Shown here: one piece after another, positions 34,222-44,581 of the stretch
How positions within the stretch are numbered: position 1 is the first letter of the stretch
How the letters are laid out: each line of letters starts with the position of its first letter
NCBI GenBank assembly: GCA_947259925.1
Contig: CAMYOG010000030.1
Coordinates: 58,083-122,082, forward strand
Source of the DNA: Thermoanaerobaculia bacterium
Lineage (GTDB): Bacteria; Acidobacteriota; Thermoanaerobaculia; Multivoradales; JAHEKO01
DNA: 64,000 bases
Reading direction: 5' to 3'
Program-made: the position numbers and the translations under genes
The notes under the pieces: generated by a model
Database searches by the model: none
Seen by the model: the letters and a program-made list of their open reading frames with translations, nothing else
Told to the model about the DNA's origin: nothing

Positions 34222-35697
34222 TCAGAAAATCTGTTTCCGGTTCGTCGAAGAAGGGATCGAGAGCTCATCGCGGTACTTGGCCACCGTGCGCCGAGCGATG
34301 TTGATCCCCTCTCGTTTGAGGATCCGAGTGAGCTCGCTGTCCGACAGGGGGCGCTTCGGGTCTTCCTCGCCGATCAGCAGCTCGATCTTGCGCTTGACGG
34401 TGAACGAAGAGATGTCGCCGCCGTAGTCCCGATCGATGCCGCTGTGGAAGAAGAACTTCATCGGGAACAGGCCGCGGGGCGTGTGCATGTACTTGTTCGA
34501 CACCACGCGGCTGACGGTCGATTCGTGCATGCCGATGTCCTCGGCGACGTCGCGGAGGACCATCGGTCGGAGCCGCTCGATGCCGGTCTCGAGGAAGTCG
34601 CGCTGCTGTCGGACGATCGACTCCGCAACCTTGTAGATCGTCCGCTGGCGCTGGTCGAGGCTCTTGATCAGCCAGAGCGCCGAGCGCAGCTTCTCCTTGA
34701 TGAAATTCCGCGCGTCGGCTTCGCTCTTCTGCGCCTTCATCGCCTGCAGCATCTGCCGGTACGCCTTGCTGATGCGGAGCCGTGGCATGCCGTCGTCGTT
34801 CAGCTGAATGACGTACTCCTCGCCGATCTTGTTGACGTAGACGTCGGGCTCGACGTAGTGCGTACGCTCGCTGTTGAACTTGCGCCCGGGTCGGGTCTCC
34901 AGGCCGCGAATCACCTCGACCACCGGCTCCAGGGACTTCAGGTCGACGCCCAGGGTGCGGGCGATGGTCGGGAACTGGCGCTTGAGGAAGAGCTGCCAGT
35001 ACTCCTCGATCACCTTGCGGGCGGTCTCGTCGTGCGGCCCCGGCTCCTCCCGGGCGTCCAGCTGCTTGAGCAGGCACTCGCACAGATCGTGCGACGCGAC
35101 TCCGGGAGGATCGAGGTCCTGAACGACCGCGATCGCCTCCTCGACCTCTACCCAGCCGTAGGGGTCGTGGCTGTTGTCGTTCGCCCCCATCGCCCGGATG
35201 TCCTCGACCGACGCCTTGAGGAAACCGTCCGGATCCAGATTGCCGACGATCAGCTCGCAGATCTCCCGCTGTCGGTCCGGGAGGTCGGCCATGTGGAGCT
35301 GCCAGAGGAGGTGGTCCCAGAGATCGGGCTCGCGGCTGAGCGTGTTCTCGAGCGGCGGCGCCTCCTTGAACTCGTATACCGAGGGCCCGGTCGAGGAACC
35401 CTCCCAGTAGTCGCTGAAGTAGGCCTCCAGGTCGATCTCGTCCATCGAGTCCTGGGCATCAGCGGCGGGCTCTTCGGGGGCCGCTTCCTCCGCCGGCGCC
35501 TCCTCCTCGTCCTTGGGAGCCTCCTCTTCGTACGACTCGTCGCCCTCTTCGAGTACCGGATTCTCGACCAGCTCCTGTGTAAGGGTGTTCTGGAGCTCCA
35601 TGCGCGTCATCTGCAGCAGCTTGATCGCCTGCTGCAGCGACGGCGTCATGACCAGCTTCTGGGCCAGCCTCAACTGGAGTTTCTGCTCGAGAGCCAT
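34222..35697 (-). CDS. rpoN: RNA polymerase sigma-54 factor
   Basis: A 491-residue sigma-54. Region I is at the N-terminus (QKLQLRLAQKLVMTPSLQQA then IKLLQMTRMEL), an acidic region II follows (EEGDESYEEEAPKDEEEAPA), then the core-binding domain, and the C-terminus ends in the DNA-binding HTH and the RpoN box as ARRTVAKYRDELSIPSSTNR. Directs transcription at -24/-12 promoters with AAA+ activators. It follows lptB by four bases and precedes hpf and ptsN, the classical rpoN gene order. Confidence 0.96.
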   Translation of the reverse strand: MALEQKLQLRLAQKLVMTPSLQQAIKLLQMTRMELQNTLTQELVENPVLEEGDESYEEEAPKDEEEAPAEEAAPEEPAADAQDSMDEIDLEAYFSDYWEGSSTGPSVYEFKEAPPLENTLSREPDLWDHLLWQLHMADLPDRQREICELIVGNLDPDGFLKASVEDIRAMGANDNSHDPYGWVEVEEAIAVVQDLDPPGVASHDLCECLLKQLDAREEPGPHDETARKVIEEYWQLFLKRQFPTIARTLGVDLKSLEPVVEVIRGLETRPGRKFNSERTHYVEPDVYVNKIGEEYVIQLNDDGMPRLRISKAYRQMLQAMKAQKSEADARNFIKEKLRSALWLIKSLDQRQRTIYKVAESIVRQQRDFLETGIERLRPMVLRDVAEDIGMHESTVSRVVSNKYMHTPRGLFPMKFFFHSGIDRDYGGDISSFTVKRKIELLIGEEDPKRPLSDSELTRILKREGINIARRTVAKYRDELSIPSSTNRKQIF

Positions 35698-35701
35698 GGC
35701 C

Positions 35702-36436
35702 TCAGAGTTGGAAGTCGTCGCCTAGGTAAATCTTGCGGACCTGAGGGTCTTTGGAGAGATCGGCAGGGTCACCAGAACGGAGAATTTCACCATTGTTGAT
35801 GATATAGGCGGAGTCGGTGATTTTCAATGTTTCTCGCACGTTATGGTCGGTTATCAGCACGCCGATTCCGGACCGTTTCAGGTGCCGGATGATCTCCTGG
35901 ATATCGACCACTGCGATCGGATCGATGCCCGCGAACGGCTCGTCCAGAAGGATGAACGCGGGGCTGATGACCAGCGCGCGGGCGATCTCGACGCGCCGCC
36001 GCTCGCCACCCGAGAGAGCGTAGCCGGGGCTCTTGCGCACGGTCTCGAGCCCGAACTGGCGGACTAGGTGCTCGAGCCGACGTTCCTGCTCGGCGTGCGG
36101 TAGGTCGGTGGTCTCGAAGATCGCCCGGATGTTGTCCTCGACCGAGAGGCCGCGGAAGACCGAGGCTTCCTGCGGCAAGTAGCTGATCCCCCGCTTCGCC
36201 CGCAGGTACATCGGCAGCTCGGTGATGTCCTCCTTGCCCAGGAAGACCCGGCCGGCGTCCGGATGCGTCATGCCCACGACCATGTAGAAAGTCGTCGTCT
36301 TGCCGGCGCCGTTCGGTCCGAGCAGGCCGACGATCTGACCCGGCTGGACCTCGATCGAGACGTCCGAGACTACGGCTCGGCCGCGATAGACCTTGCGTAC
36401 GCGGTCGGTATGCAGAGTCTCGGGCGCCTTGCTCAA
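35702..36436 (-). CDS. lptB: LPS export ATP-binding protein LptB
   Basis: A 244-residue ABC ATPase. Walker A is [20 protein letters not shown], the signature is [18 protein letters not shown], Walker B is [15 protein letters not shown], and the LptB-type Q-loop segment is [18 protein letters not shown]. Two copies power LptF/LptG in extracting LPS. The start is TTG, whose last bases overlap the stop of lptCA (TTGA). Its position between lptCA and rpoN is conserved in many diderms. Confidence 0.95.
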   Translation of the reverse strand: MSKAPETLHTDRVRKVYRGRAVVSDVSIEVQPGQIVGLLGPNGAGKTTTFYMVVGMTHPDAGRVFLGKEDITELPMYLRAKRGISYLPQEASVFRGLSVEDNIRAIFETTDLPHAEQERRLEHLVRQFGLETVRKSPGYALSGGERRRVEIARALVISPAFILLDEPFAGIDPIAVVDIQEIIRHLKRSGIGVLITDHNVRETLKITDSAYIINNGEILRSGDPADLSKDPQVRKIYLGDDFQL

Positions 36437-38445
36437 CCGGGCTCTCCGGGAACGCCGGGCTCGGGCAGTGGGCGGCTACGGATCTGTGCCGCCCCGGTAT
36501 CGAAACGGTAGATGATGCGGCCGCCCCTGAGCTCGGTGCCGTCCTGGTCGGTGAGCACGACCGGATCGCCGGTGATGTCGACCTCGTCGGAGCCGGGCAC
36601 GTAGATCGCCTCGTCGCCGCGCACCTCTTTCCCCTGGGTGGGGTCCTCGACCAGCAGATCGCCGGTGCAGACCAGGCGCTCGAACTCGTTGTCCTGGTCG
36701 AGCTCGACGTCCATCGTCTGGCACTCGACGACTCGGGCCTGCTGCACCGCTCGCGCATCACCCTCATAGGTGATCACACGACGTGGCTGTTCGTAGATGA
36801 GCTTTTTCGCTGTGATTTCGATCGGCTCCCCGGCGGCCGACTCTTCCTCGCTAGACGTCAGGCCGGCCGATTCTCTCTTGAGCACGGTTTTCACGTTGTC
36901 CGTTGCGGTCAGGCGATCGAGGTCCGGCTCGCCGACCATCTCGTTCGCAAGCAGGTAGTCGTCCCCCTGCCACGCCCTGACACTACCGGTGAAGACGACC
37001 TTCTCCGGAGACTCCTCCCAGATCGCCTGATCCGCCGTCACGCGGATCGGCTCGTCGCTTTCGCCACCCATGAGAGTGTAGCCGTCTCCTTCGCTGAACT
37101 CGGCTCGGACGCCGTCCGAAGCGACGACTCTACCGGCATGGGCGTAGTTGATGAGGGGGGCGCGGAAATCGCCCCGATCGGTCACGACCAGGGCCGGTTC
37201 GCCGGCGATGGTGATGTCGCCATGCCGACCCTGCGCGACGATCGTGTCGCCCTGCGCCTGAAGCTCGGGCGCCTGGTAGTCGACGTTGCCGCTCAGGGTC
37301 AGCGTCTCCAACTCGCCGAGATCGTCGAACGTGGCGTGGGCGACCTGGGCGCAGACGCGGCGCAACAGCCGACCTGGTGCGAACGAGTGCCGCTCCGCGA
37401 GGACCACCGGCTCGCGAGCGTCGACCATCGCGACCTCGCCGTTGGTGAAGTCGGCGGTCAGGATCGGCGCTGTGACCACCCGGGAGATGCCGCTCTCGTC
37501 GACCATGTCGAGGACTGCGTTCTGTCGTGCGCGGCCGCGGAGCTCCGCCTGCTGGGCCTGTCGGGTCCCCTCCTCGAATAGCGCGTAGAGCATCTTGCCG
37601 CGGAAGTCGATACGTGACGCGGGGTCAGCGGACGACGGCTCGGGCAAGTAGCGACCCTTGACGCCTCCCTCCGCGCGGACGAACCGCAGCCCATTCTGCT
37701 CGCCGTCCATGGTCATCGAGAGCCGCGCCGCCTCGAGGAACTCGAGCCCGCGCTCGATCCGCACGTCGCCCTCCAGGCGCAGGGTTCCCTCGAGGCGATC
37801 GTAAACGAGCTTCTGACAGCGAAGGGTGCCGGCCTCGGGATCGTCGGCGGGCTCGCTCTGGACGACGACGTCGCCTTCCAGAGTCAGACGCTCCTTCTTG
37901 ATGCTGTAGTGGAGGCTCTCCGCCGAGCCGCGGAACTCGCCGCTCTTGCTGAACTCCACCGGCGACCTGCTGACCAGTTGCTTGCCGTCGCGAATCACCT
38001 CGAAGCTCTCGCCGGTCAGCTCGACACCGTCGGCGCTGCGGGCGCGCACGCTCCCTTCGAGCGTGGCGCTCTTCGAGTCGAGATCGATGCTGCCCCGGTC
38101 GCTGACCACCACGACCGTGGAATCCTGGTCCTGGGGCAGCTCGACCTCCATCTGCTGGAGGTCCATCCGGTCCTGGATATCCGAAACCAGGCGGTCGGCC
38201 CGCACCCGGTAGGCGAGCTCGTCGCCGTCGGTGACCTCGTAGTCGAAGCCGCGCGCGACGGTCAGGACCCCCTCGGTCACCTCGAGCGGCGCCTCGCTGT
38301 CGGTCGCGTCGCCGTTCCGGGCGCCGTTGTCGTCCACTCGTGCGAGGAAGTAGTAGCCGCCGATGCCGCCGACGAAGATGATCAGCACGAGCAGGAGCGC
38401 GCGTCGGATCCGCTCGATCGGTTGGTAGCGGCGGCGGCGTGCCAT
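36433..38445 (-). CDS. lptCA: Fused LptC-LptA-type LPS transport bridge protein
   Basis: A 670-residue inner-membrane-anchored periplasmic protein. An N-terminal TM helix ([20 protein letters not shown], about 13-34) is followed by an LptC-like domain ([20 protein letters not shown] and onwards). Several OstA/LptA repeats then follow ([90 protein letters not shown]). E. coli LptC is 191 and LptA 185 residues as separate proteins, so this single chain could be both the membrane base and an extended part of the periplasmic bridge. Start at 38445 is the first codon giving the TM anchor. Confidence 0.85.
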   Translation of the reverse strand: MARRRRYQPIERIRRALLLVLIIFVGGIGGYYFLARVDDNGARNGDATDSEAPLEVTEGVLTVARGFDYEVTDGDELAYRVRADRLVSDIQDRMDLQQMEVELPQDQDSTVVVVSDRGSIDLDSKSATLEGSVRARSADGVELTGESFEVIRDGKQLVSRSPVEFSKSGEFRGSAESLHYSIKKERLTLEGDVVVQSEPADDPEAGTLRCQKLVYDRLEGTLRLEGDVRIERGLEFLEAARLSMTMDGEQNGLRFVRAEGGVKGRYLPEPSSADPASRIDFRGKMLYALFEEGTRQAQQAELRGRARQNAVLDMVDESGISRVVTAPILTADFTNGEVAMVDAREPVVLAERHSFAPGRLLRRVCAQVAHATFDDLGELETLTLSGNVDYQAPELQAQGDTIVAQGRHGDITIAGEPALVVTDRGDFRAPLINYAHAGRVVASDGVRAEFSEGDGYTLMGGESDEPIRVTADQAIWEESPEKVVFTGSVRAWQGDDYLLANEMVGEPDLDRLTATDNVKTVLKRESAGLTSSEEESAAGEPIEITAKKLIYEQPRRVITYEGDARAVQQARVVECQTMDVELDQDNEFERLVCTGDLLVEDPTQGKEVRGDEAIYVPGSDEVDITGDPVVLTDQDGTELRGGRIIYRFDTGAAQIRSRPLPEPGVPGEPG

Positions 38446-38449
38446 CGGC

Positions 38450-40135
38450 TCAAGAATAGCCGTCCGCGCCCCTGGCGTCGACCAGACGCAGGACCGGTCG
38501 CCCGGTATAGGTGTCGAGCTCGAACCGGCCGAGAACCTCGAACACCGACGGCAGCTCCGCGAACCGCTCCGCCCACCGCCAGCCGACAATGTCGAACGCC
38601 TCGCCGCCCTGGTCCCGAGCCCGCGCGGAGACGTGGCCCTCGCCGAAGTGCCGAGGGCTTCGCTGCAGCTCGACCGGTCCGAGCCGGAAGAGCGGGATCG
38701 GGTTGGCGGCGCCGCACGGCTCGAGTCGGGAGAGCGTGTCGAGCAGCGGCTGGCCGACCTCGGCCGCGGTCAGATGCGAGTCGTACTTGTAGCGCGGTAC
38801 CAGGAGCTCGGGGTCCCACTCGGTGGCGGCGGTCGCCTCCCAGCTCGCCACCAGACGCTCGAGCCGGTCGGCGCGCACGGTCATGCCAATCGCCTGTGAG
38901 TGGCCGCCGAAGCGCTCGAAGTGGTCGGTCCAACCGTCGAGGAACCGGTGCAGATCGATCCCGCGGACACTGCGACCGGAGCCGACGGCGTTCGGGCCGT
39001 CGATCGAAAGCAGGACGGTCGGTCGGTGGAACTCCTTGGCCAGCCGCCCGGCGGCGATGCCGACCACGCCGCGATGCCACTCGGGGCTCGACAGCACCAG
39101 GATCGGCGGCAGGTCGCTCTTCTCGAGCACCGCATCGCGTGCCTGATCGACCGCCGTCGATTCCGCCAGGCGACGCTCGCGGTTGAGCCGGTCGAGCTCG
39201 GCGGCGAGCTCCTCGGCTCGGGCGACGTCGCGCGTCAGGAGGAGCTCGAGAGCCGGCTCCGGCGAAGCCATCCGACCGGCCGCGTTGATGCGGGGTCCGA
39301 GCCGGTAGCCGATGTCGGACGCCTTGTACGGAGCCTGCACGCTGGCCACCGCACTCAGCGCCAGCAGCCCGGCCGAGCGGGTGGTCGCGAGCCCGTCGAG
39401 GCCGAGCGCCGCAATCACGCGATTCTCGCCGCGGAGCGGCACGATGTCGGCAATCGTTCCGAGACAGGCGATGCGCAGGAGCTTCACCGGGTCGATCGGC
39501 CGGCCGACCCCTTCGGCCAGCGCCGTCGCCAGCTTGAAGGCGATGCCGGCGCCGCACAGCTCGTCGAACGGATAGTCTGAGCCTGGCAGCTTGGGGTTGA
39601 CGTGGAGGGCACCGGGCGGCAGCGGGTCACCGGGGACGTGATGGTCGGTCACGATCACCGACAGGCCCGCATCGAGCGCCGCGGCCACCGCCTCGTGGGC
39701 GGTCGAGCCGCAGTCGGCGGTGACGATCGCGGCGCAACCGGTGGCGCGCGCCTTCTCCACCTGGGTCACCTGAAGGCCGTATCCGTCCTCGATCCGATGC
39801 GGGAGGATGGTCTCGACAGCCAGGCCGCAGGCCCCGAAGACCGCGCTCAGCAGAGCGCTCGCCGAGACCCCGTCGACGTCGTAGTCGCCGACGATCGCCA
39901 CCCGCTCCGAGCGCTCCCCCAGGCCGACGAGCAGCTCGACCGCGGCGCGCATGTCGGGCAGCGCCAGCGGGTCGTGCAGTTGATCGAGCGACGGCGTCAG
40001 GAACGCCTCGGCCGCCTCGGGGGTGAGGATCCCGCGGCGCGCCAGGACCGGCGCCAGCCAGGGTGGCCAGTCCGCGCGGTGCAGAGCGGCCGCCTCCGGC
40101 GGGGTCGAGGCGGCGACCCACTTACCCTTCGACAT
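38450..40135 (-). CDS. recJ: Single-stranded-DNA 5'-3' exonuclease RecJ
   Basis: A 561-residue DHH-family nuclease. DHH motifs are IVGDYDVDGVSASALLSAVF (motif I), VTADCGS (motif II), IVTDHHVPGDPLP (motif III, DHH) and GTIADIVPL (motif IV). The DHHA1 domain has GVVGIAAGRLAKEFHRPTVL and SGRSVRGIDLHRFLDG. It degrades single-stranded DNA during recombination and mismatch repair. It is four bases from lptCA. Start at 40135 has typical N-terminal sequence. Confidence 0.95.
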   Translation of the reverse strand: MSKGKWVAASTPPEAAALHRADWPPWLAPVLARRGILTPEAAEAFLTPSLDQLHDPLALPDMRAAVELLVGLGERSERVAIVGDYDVDGVSASALLSAVFGACGLAVETILPHRIEDGYGLQVTQVEKARATGCAAIVTADCGSTAHEAVAAALDAGLSVIVTDHHVPGDPLPPGALHVNPKLPGSDYPFDELCGAGIAFKLATALAEGVGRPIDPVKLLRIACLGTIADIVPLRGENRVIAALGLDGLATTRSAGLLALSAVASVQAPYKASDIGYRLGPRINAAGRMASPEPALELLLTRDVARAEELAAELDRLNRERRLAESTAVDQARDAVLEKSDLPPILVLSSPEWHRGVVGIAAGRLAKEFHRPTVLLSIDGPNAVGSGRSVRGIDLHRFLDGWTDHFERFGGHSQAIGMTVRADRLERLVASWEATAATEWDPELLVPRYKYDSHLTAAEVGQPLLDTLSRLEPCGAANPIPLFRLGPVELQRSPRHFGEGHVSARARDQGGEAFDIVGWRWAERFAELPSVFEVLGRFELDTYTGRPVLRLVDARGADGYS

Positions 40136-40143
40136 GGTTGCAG

Positions 40144-41097
<954 letters not shown>

Positions 41098-41134
41098 GCG
41101 CCGCTCGGCACCGTAGCAGATTCAGAGAAAAGCG

Positions 41135-41186
41135 GGGACACAATACTCATTTCGACGACCGCCGGGCGAAATGAGTATTGTGTCCC
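41135..41186. repeat. Perfect 20-bp inverted repeat, REP/RAYT-like palindrome
   Basis: GGGACACAATACTCATTTCG (41135-41154) is repeated exactly as its reverse complement at 41167-41186, with a 12-base loop. The sequence is much more AT-rich than its surroundings. From memory, close variants of this sequence are found scattered in many bacterial genomes next to Y1-type (IS200-like, REP-associated) transposase genes. No such transposase is in this window. It may also act as a terminator between priA and accA. Confidence 0.7.
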
Positions 41187-41208
41187 GCCGAGGGACCCCC
41201 GACGGATC

Positions 41209-43641
41209 TCAGAGGAGCTCGTAGGGGTCGACATCGACGACCAGGTCGGTCGCGGTGGCGCCTTCGGTCGCCTCGCGCACCAGCCGGTGCAGCCGGGTCG
41301 CCGAGGGCGAGCGCGCGAGGAGCTGGAACCGCCACTTGCCGCGCAGCTTCTCGAACGGCGCCGGCGCCGGCCCCGAGATTCTGACGTCGCGCGCGAGTGA
41401 GTGCGCTTCCAGGCGCTGAGCGATCCGGGCGATCGTCTTCTCGGCCCGCTCGCGGCTCCGGTCGCGCGCCAGGATCTGCACCATCCGGGTATAGGGCGGA
41501 TAGTGGAAGACGCGTCGGAAGCGCATCTCCTCGGCCGCGAACGCCCGGTCGTCGTGGTCGAGAGCGGCGCGGATGGCGTAGTGATCGGGATGGAGCGTCT
41601 GGATGACGATCCGCCCCGGTCGCTCGCCCCGGCCGGCGCGCCCGGCCAGCTGGGTCAGCATGTTGTAGGTCCGCTCGACGGCCCTGAAATCCGGAAAGGC
41701 GAGATAGGTGTCCGCGTGCAGCACCGCGGTCAGGCCGACCTCGGGGAAATGGTGCCCCTTGGAGACCATCTGGGTTCCGATCAAGACGCGGGTGTCTCCG
41801 CGGCCGAACCGCTCCAGCACCGCCGCGACGCTGCCGGGCCGCCGGACGGCGTCGCGGTCGAGAGTGTCGACGGCGACGTCCGGGAAGAGTCGCCGGAACT
41901 GCTCCTCCACCCGCTCGGTGCCGGCGCCCACCGGCTCGAGCGACTCGCTCCGGCAGGCCGGACAGGCTTCGGGCACCGTCCGGCGCGAGCCGCAGTAGTG
42001 ACAGAGGAGCTGACGATTCCGCTTGTGGAGCGTCCGCGGCAGCCCACAGTCGTCGCACCGCATGTCTTCGCCGCACGCCCGGCAGAGCAGAACCGGAGCG
42101 AAGCCCCGGCGGTTGCGCAGCAGGATCACCTGCTCTCCGCGGCCGAGCGAGCGACCGATCTCGTCGGTCAGCCGGTCCGAGAACCGCACCTCCCTCGGGC
42201 GACGGACCTTGCCCTCCTCCTTGAGGTCGACCAGGATGCCCTCCGGCAGCTGTCCCTGGCCGACGCGCTCGGTCAGGACGAGCGGCGCCAGCTTGCCGGT
42301 CTCCACGTTGCGTCGCGATTCGAGACTCGGCGTGGCCGAGGTCAGGACCACCGTCGCGCGCTCGCGGCTGCCACGCAGGAGCGCCAGATCGCGACCGTTG
42401 TAGCGCGGCGTCGAGTCCTGCTTGAACGCTGGGTCCTGCTCCTCGTCGACCACGAGGAGGCCGAGCGCGTGCACCGGCGCGAAGACCGCCGAGCGGGGTC
42501 CGAGCACCACCCGCGCCTCGCCCTGCCGCACCCGCTCCCACTCCTGCTGGCGCTCGACGCCGCTCAAGTTGGAGTGCAGGATCGCCAGTTGCCGTCCGTA
42601 GCGTTCCCGGAGCGTGCGCGCCAGCGCCGGCACCAGAGCGATCTCGGGGACCAGCAGGATGGCGCCCCGTCCGTGCTCGAGCGCCGCGCTGACGCCGCGT
42701 AGGTAGACCTCGGTCTTGCCGCTGCCGGTGACTCCACTCAGGAGGAAGCCGGCGCCTTCCTGGCGCTCGACCGCGGCGACAATCGAGTCGGCCGCTTGTC
42801 GCTGGTCAGGCCGCAACCGGATCGCCGTCGACTCCTCCGGCTTCAAGAGATGCTGATCGAGGTCGAGGCGCTCGATCTGGCTGAACGATCGCAGGACACC
42901 GAGCGAGCTCAGGCGACGGACGACGCCCGCCTTGCAGCCGACCGTCGTGCACACCTCCTCGACCGTGGCCGGCCGACCGAGGCTCGCCAGGAGATCGACG
43001 ACCTCCCGGCCGGCCTTCGACCGTCCGCACCGCTCGCGGAGCTCGTCGACGTCGCCGGCCGCCAGCTCTACCGCGGTGACGTACCGACTGCCCCGGCGTT
43101 TCTCGGTCGACAGGCCCACACGGCCCTGAGCGGCCAGCCGGCCGACCATTCCCTCCAGATCCGAGAGCCCGGTCGCCTCCTGCAGCTCGGACATCTTCGC
43201 TCGGCCCCTGGACCGCAGCTCGTCGACCAGCCGCGCCTCGAGCGCGTCGCGGGGCGTCGCCAGCGCGCCGGCGTCGGTCAGCCAGACACGCCGGTCTCCC
43301 CAGGGCGATTCGGCCGGCGGGCCGACCGCGCGCAAGACCTCGCCGAGCGGGGCCAGGTAGTAGTCGGCGACCCAGGAGGCGAGCTCCAGGAGCTCGGGCG
43401 TGAGCAGCGCTGCCCGATCGATGATCGAGTCGATCGCGCGCAGCTCGACGCCTTCCGGGGCGGCCTCGGGAATACCGACGATGACTCCCGTCAGTCGTCG
43501 CTTGCCGACGTGGACGCGCGCCCGCCGGCCGATCTCGGCTTGCGGCGCGAGCTTGGGCGGCACGGTATAGGTGAGTGCACCCGGCAGCGGCAGCGGCACG
43601 GCTACCTCGACCAGGGACGGCAAGCCGCGTTCGTCGGTCAT
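41209..43641 (-). CDS. priA: Primosomal replication-restart helicase PriA
   Basis: An 810-residue superfamily-2 helicase that reloads the replisome at stalled forks. The N-terminal 3'-DNA-binding domain starts VEVAVPLPLPGALTYTVPPK. Walker A is LLSGVTGSGKTEVYLRGVSA, the DEAD-like box is LLVVDEEQDPAFKQD, and zinc-binding cysteines are CRACGEDMRCDDCGLPRTLH and CHYCGSRRTVPEACPACRSE. Helicase motifs V and VI are GTQMVSKGHHFPEVGL and LAGRAGRGERPGRIVIQT. Gene follows carD, separated by an intrinsic terminator. Confidence 0.96.
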   Translation of the reverse strand: MTDERGLPSLVEVAVPLPLPGALTYTVPPKLAPQAEIGRRARVHVGKRRLTGVIVGIPEAAPEGVELRAIDSIIDRAALLTPELLELASWVADYYLAPLGEVLRAVGPPAESPWGDRRVWLTDAGALATPRDALEARLVDELRSRGRAKMSELQEATGLSDLEGMVGRLAAQGRVGLSTEKRRGSRYVTAVELAAGDVDELRERCGRSKAGREVVDLLASLGRPATVEEVCTTVGCKAGVVRRLSSLGVLRSFSQIERLDLDQHLLKPEESTAIRLRPDQRQAADSIVAAVERQEGAGFLLSGVTGSGKTEVYLRGVSAALEHGRGAILLVPEIALVPALARTLRERYGRQLAILHSNLSGVERQQEWERVRQGEARVVLGPRSAVFAPVHALGLLVVDEEQDPAFKQDSTPRYNGRDLALLRGSRERATVVLTSATPSLESRRNVETGKLAPLVLTERVGQGQLPEGILVDLKEEGKVRRPREVRFSDRLTDEIGRSLGRGEQVILLRNRRGFAPVLLCRACGEDMRCDDCGLPRTLHKRNRQLLCHYCGSRRTVPEACPACRSESLEPVGAGTERVEEQFRRLFPDVAVDTLDRDAVRRPGSVAAVLERFGRGDTRVLIGTQMVSKGHHFPEVGLTAVLHADTYLAFPDFRAVERTYNMLTQLAGRAGRGERPGRIVIQTLHPDHYAIRAALDHDDRAFAAEEMRFRRVFHYPPYTRMVQILARDRSRERAEKTIARIAQRLEAHSLARDVRISGPAPAPFEKLRGKWRFQLLARSPSATRLHRLVREATEGATATDLVVDVDPYELL

Positions 43642-43666
43642 GGTTCGAGTGCGCCCAAAATGGAAT

Positions 43667-43691
43667 CGGCCGCCTCACGAGGAGGCGGCCG
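43667..43691 (-). terminator. carD: Intrinsic terminator downstream of carD
   Basis: CGGCCGCCTC (43667-43676) pairs perfectly with GAGGCGGCCG (43682-43691) around a 5-base loop. On the minus strand it is followed by ATTCCATTTT, a short T-rich tract. Confidence 0.7.
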
Positions 43692-43722
43692 AAACTCTAC
43701 ACGGACCAGGCTCGGGTTCGAG

Positions 43723-44250
43723 TCAGTTGATGACTTCGTCGCCGTTTAGCTTCAGGCGACTCGAGATGCCCTCGACCAGCGCCTTCTCCACCTGCTTGTC
43801 AGCTTGCTCTTCGGAGACTCCCTTGACGTGTGCGACTTCGCTGACGATGAAGTACTTGGCCCGCTCGTACATCTTCTTCTCTCGGAACGAGAGACTCTTC
43901 TTGCTCGAGACGAGACGGAGATTCTTGAGGACCTTGGCGACCTCTGGGAGCATTCCCGTCTTCATCTTGTCGAGGTTCTGCTTGTAGCGTCCCTTCCAGT
44001 CTTTGTAGGTCTCTACCTTGTCGTTGCGCAGCGTCGAGAAGAGTGCTCGGATTTCAGAGCCGGCACACAGCGGCCGCAGCCCCACAAGCTCCAGATTCGC
44101 TTGCGGCACCATGACTTTGGAGTCGTTCGAGAGGAGCCGCAGATGGTAGAACGTCTGTTCGTCCCCATCCATCCTCGTGGGCTCGATCTTCTCGACCACG
44201 CTGACCCCGTGGTTTGGGTACACTACCTTCTGCCCGACCTTGAATGACAC
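43723..44250 (-). CDS. carD: CarD/CdnL-family transcription regulator
   Basis: A 175-residue RNA-polymerase-binding regulator. The N-terminal RID/Tudor-like domain begins FKVGQKVVYPNHGVSVVEKI; the C-terminal helical domain contains WKGRYKQNLDKMKTGMLPEV and SFREKKMYERAKYFIVSEVA. CarD/CdnL binds the polymerase beta subunit and stabilises open complexes at rRNA and housekeeping promoters. The start is GTG with AGGGGG about nine bases upstream. It has its own well-formed promoter, a leader of about 60 bases with a hairpin, and a terminator, so it can be expressed alone. Confidence 0.93.
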   Translation of the reverse strand: MSFKVGQKVVYPNHGVSVVEKIEPTRMDGDEQTFYHLRLLSNDSKVMVPQANLELVGLRPLCAGSEIRALFSTLRNDKVETYKDWKGRYKQNLDKMKTGMLPEVAKVLKNLRLVSSKKSLSFREKKMYERAKYFIVSEVAHVKGVSEEQADKQVEKALVEGISSRLKLNGDEVIN

Positions 44251-44279
44251 CTATCGCTACCCCCTTTGGCGTAAGAAAC

Positions 44280-44304
44280 ACGTAAGTCCCTGAAAGCCTT
44301 ACGT
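44280..44304 (-). promoter_or_regulatory. carD: Hairpin in the carD 5' leader
   Basis: ACGTAAG (44280-44286) pairs exactly with CTTACGT (44298-44304) around an 11-base loop, within the transcribed leader close to the predicted start of transcription. It could stabilise the mRNA or control translation; no regulator is known from the sequence. Confidence 0.45.
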
Positions 44305-44316
44305 TTAGAGGCTGTA

Positions 44317-44345
44317 ATTATAGGGCAAATTGACCCAGGAGTCAA
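44317..44345 (-). promoter_or_regulatory. carD: Strong sigma-70 promoter for carD
   Basis: On the minus strand TTGACT (44345-44340) and a perfect TATAAT (44322-44317) are separated by exactly 17 bases. Eleven of twelve consensus positions match, the best promoter in the window. Confidence 0.85.
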
Positions 44346-44540
44346 GCCCCGGAGCCCATGAAATCAAGCCGAAACGGGTGCGGCAAAGTGCCGCAGACAA
44401 ATGTGTCTCCGGCCACTTTTTCGGGTGTTTCGGACCCCCTCCCAGGGGCGGATCCGCCACCAATCGCCCCCACCCGTTCGTGGCGTTACGAAACAGAACT
44501 CGCAGGGCGAAAACCGGTGCATGCCGCGGTCGCGCAGTGG

Positions 44541-44569
44541 TTGACTCGCGCGAGAGCCAAACCTAGGAT
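44541..44569 (+). promoter_or_regulatory. Sigma-70 promoter for tRNA-Leu
   Basis: TTGACT (44541-44546) and TAGGAT (44564-44569) with a 17-base spacer. Transcription would begin about six bases before the mature tRNA. Confidence 0.7.
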
Positions 44570-44581
44570 GATTCTCCTCCG

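Larger units (their letters stand above)
44251..44581. other. 331-base divergent control region between carD and tRNA-Leu
   Basis: Holds the carD leader and promoter on the minus strand (to 44345) and the tRNA-Leu promoter on the plus strand (44541-44569). The middle part, 44346-44540, shows no gene and no further recognisable site. Confidence 0.6.
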
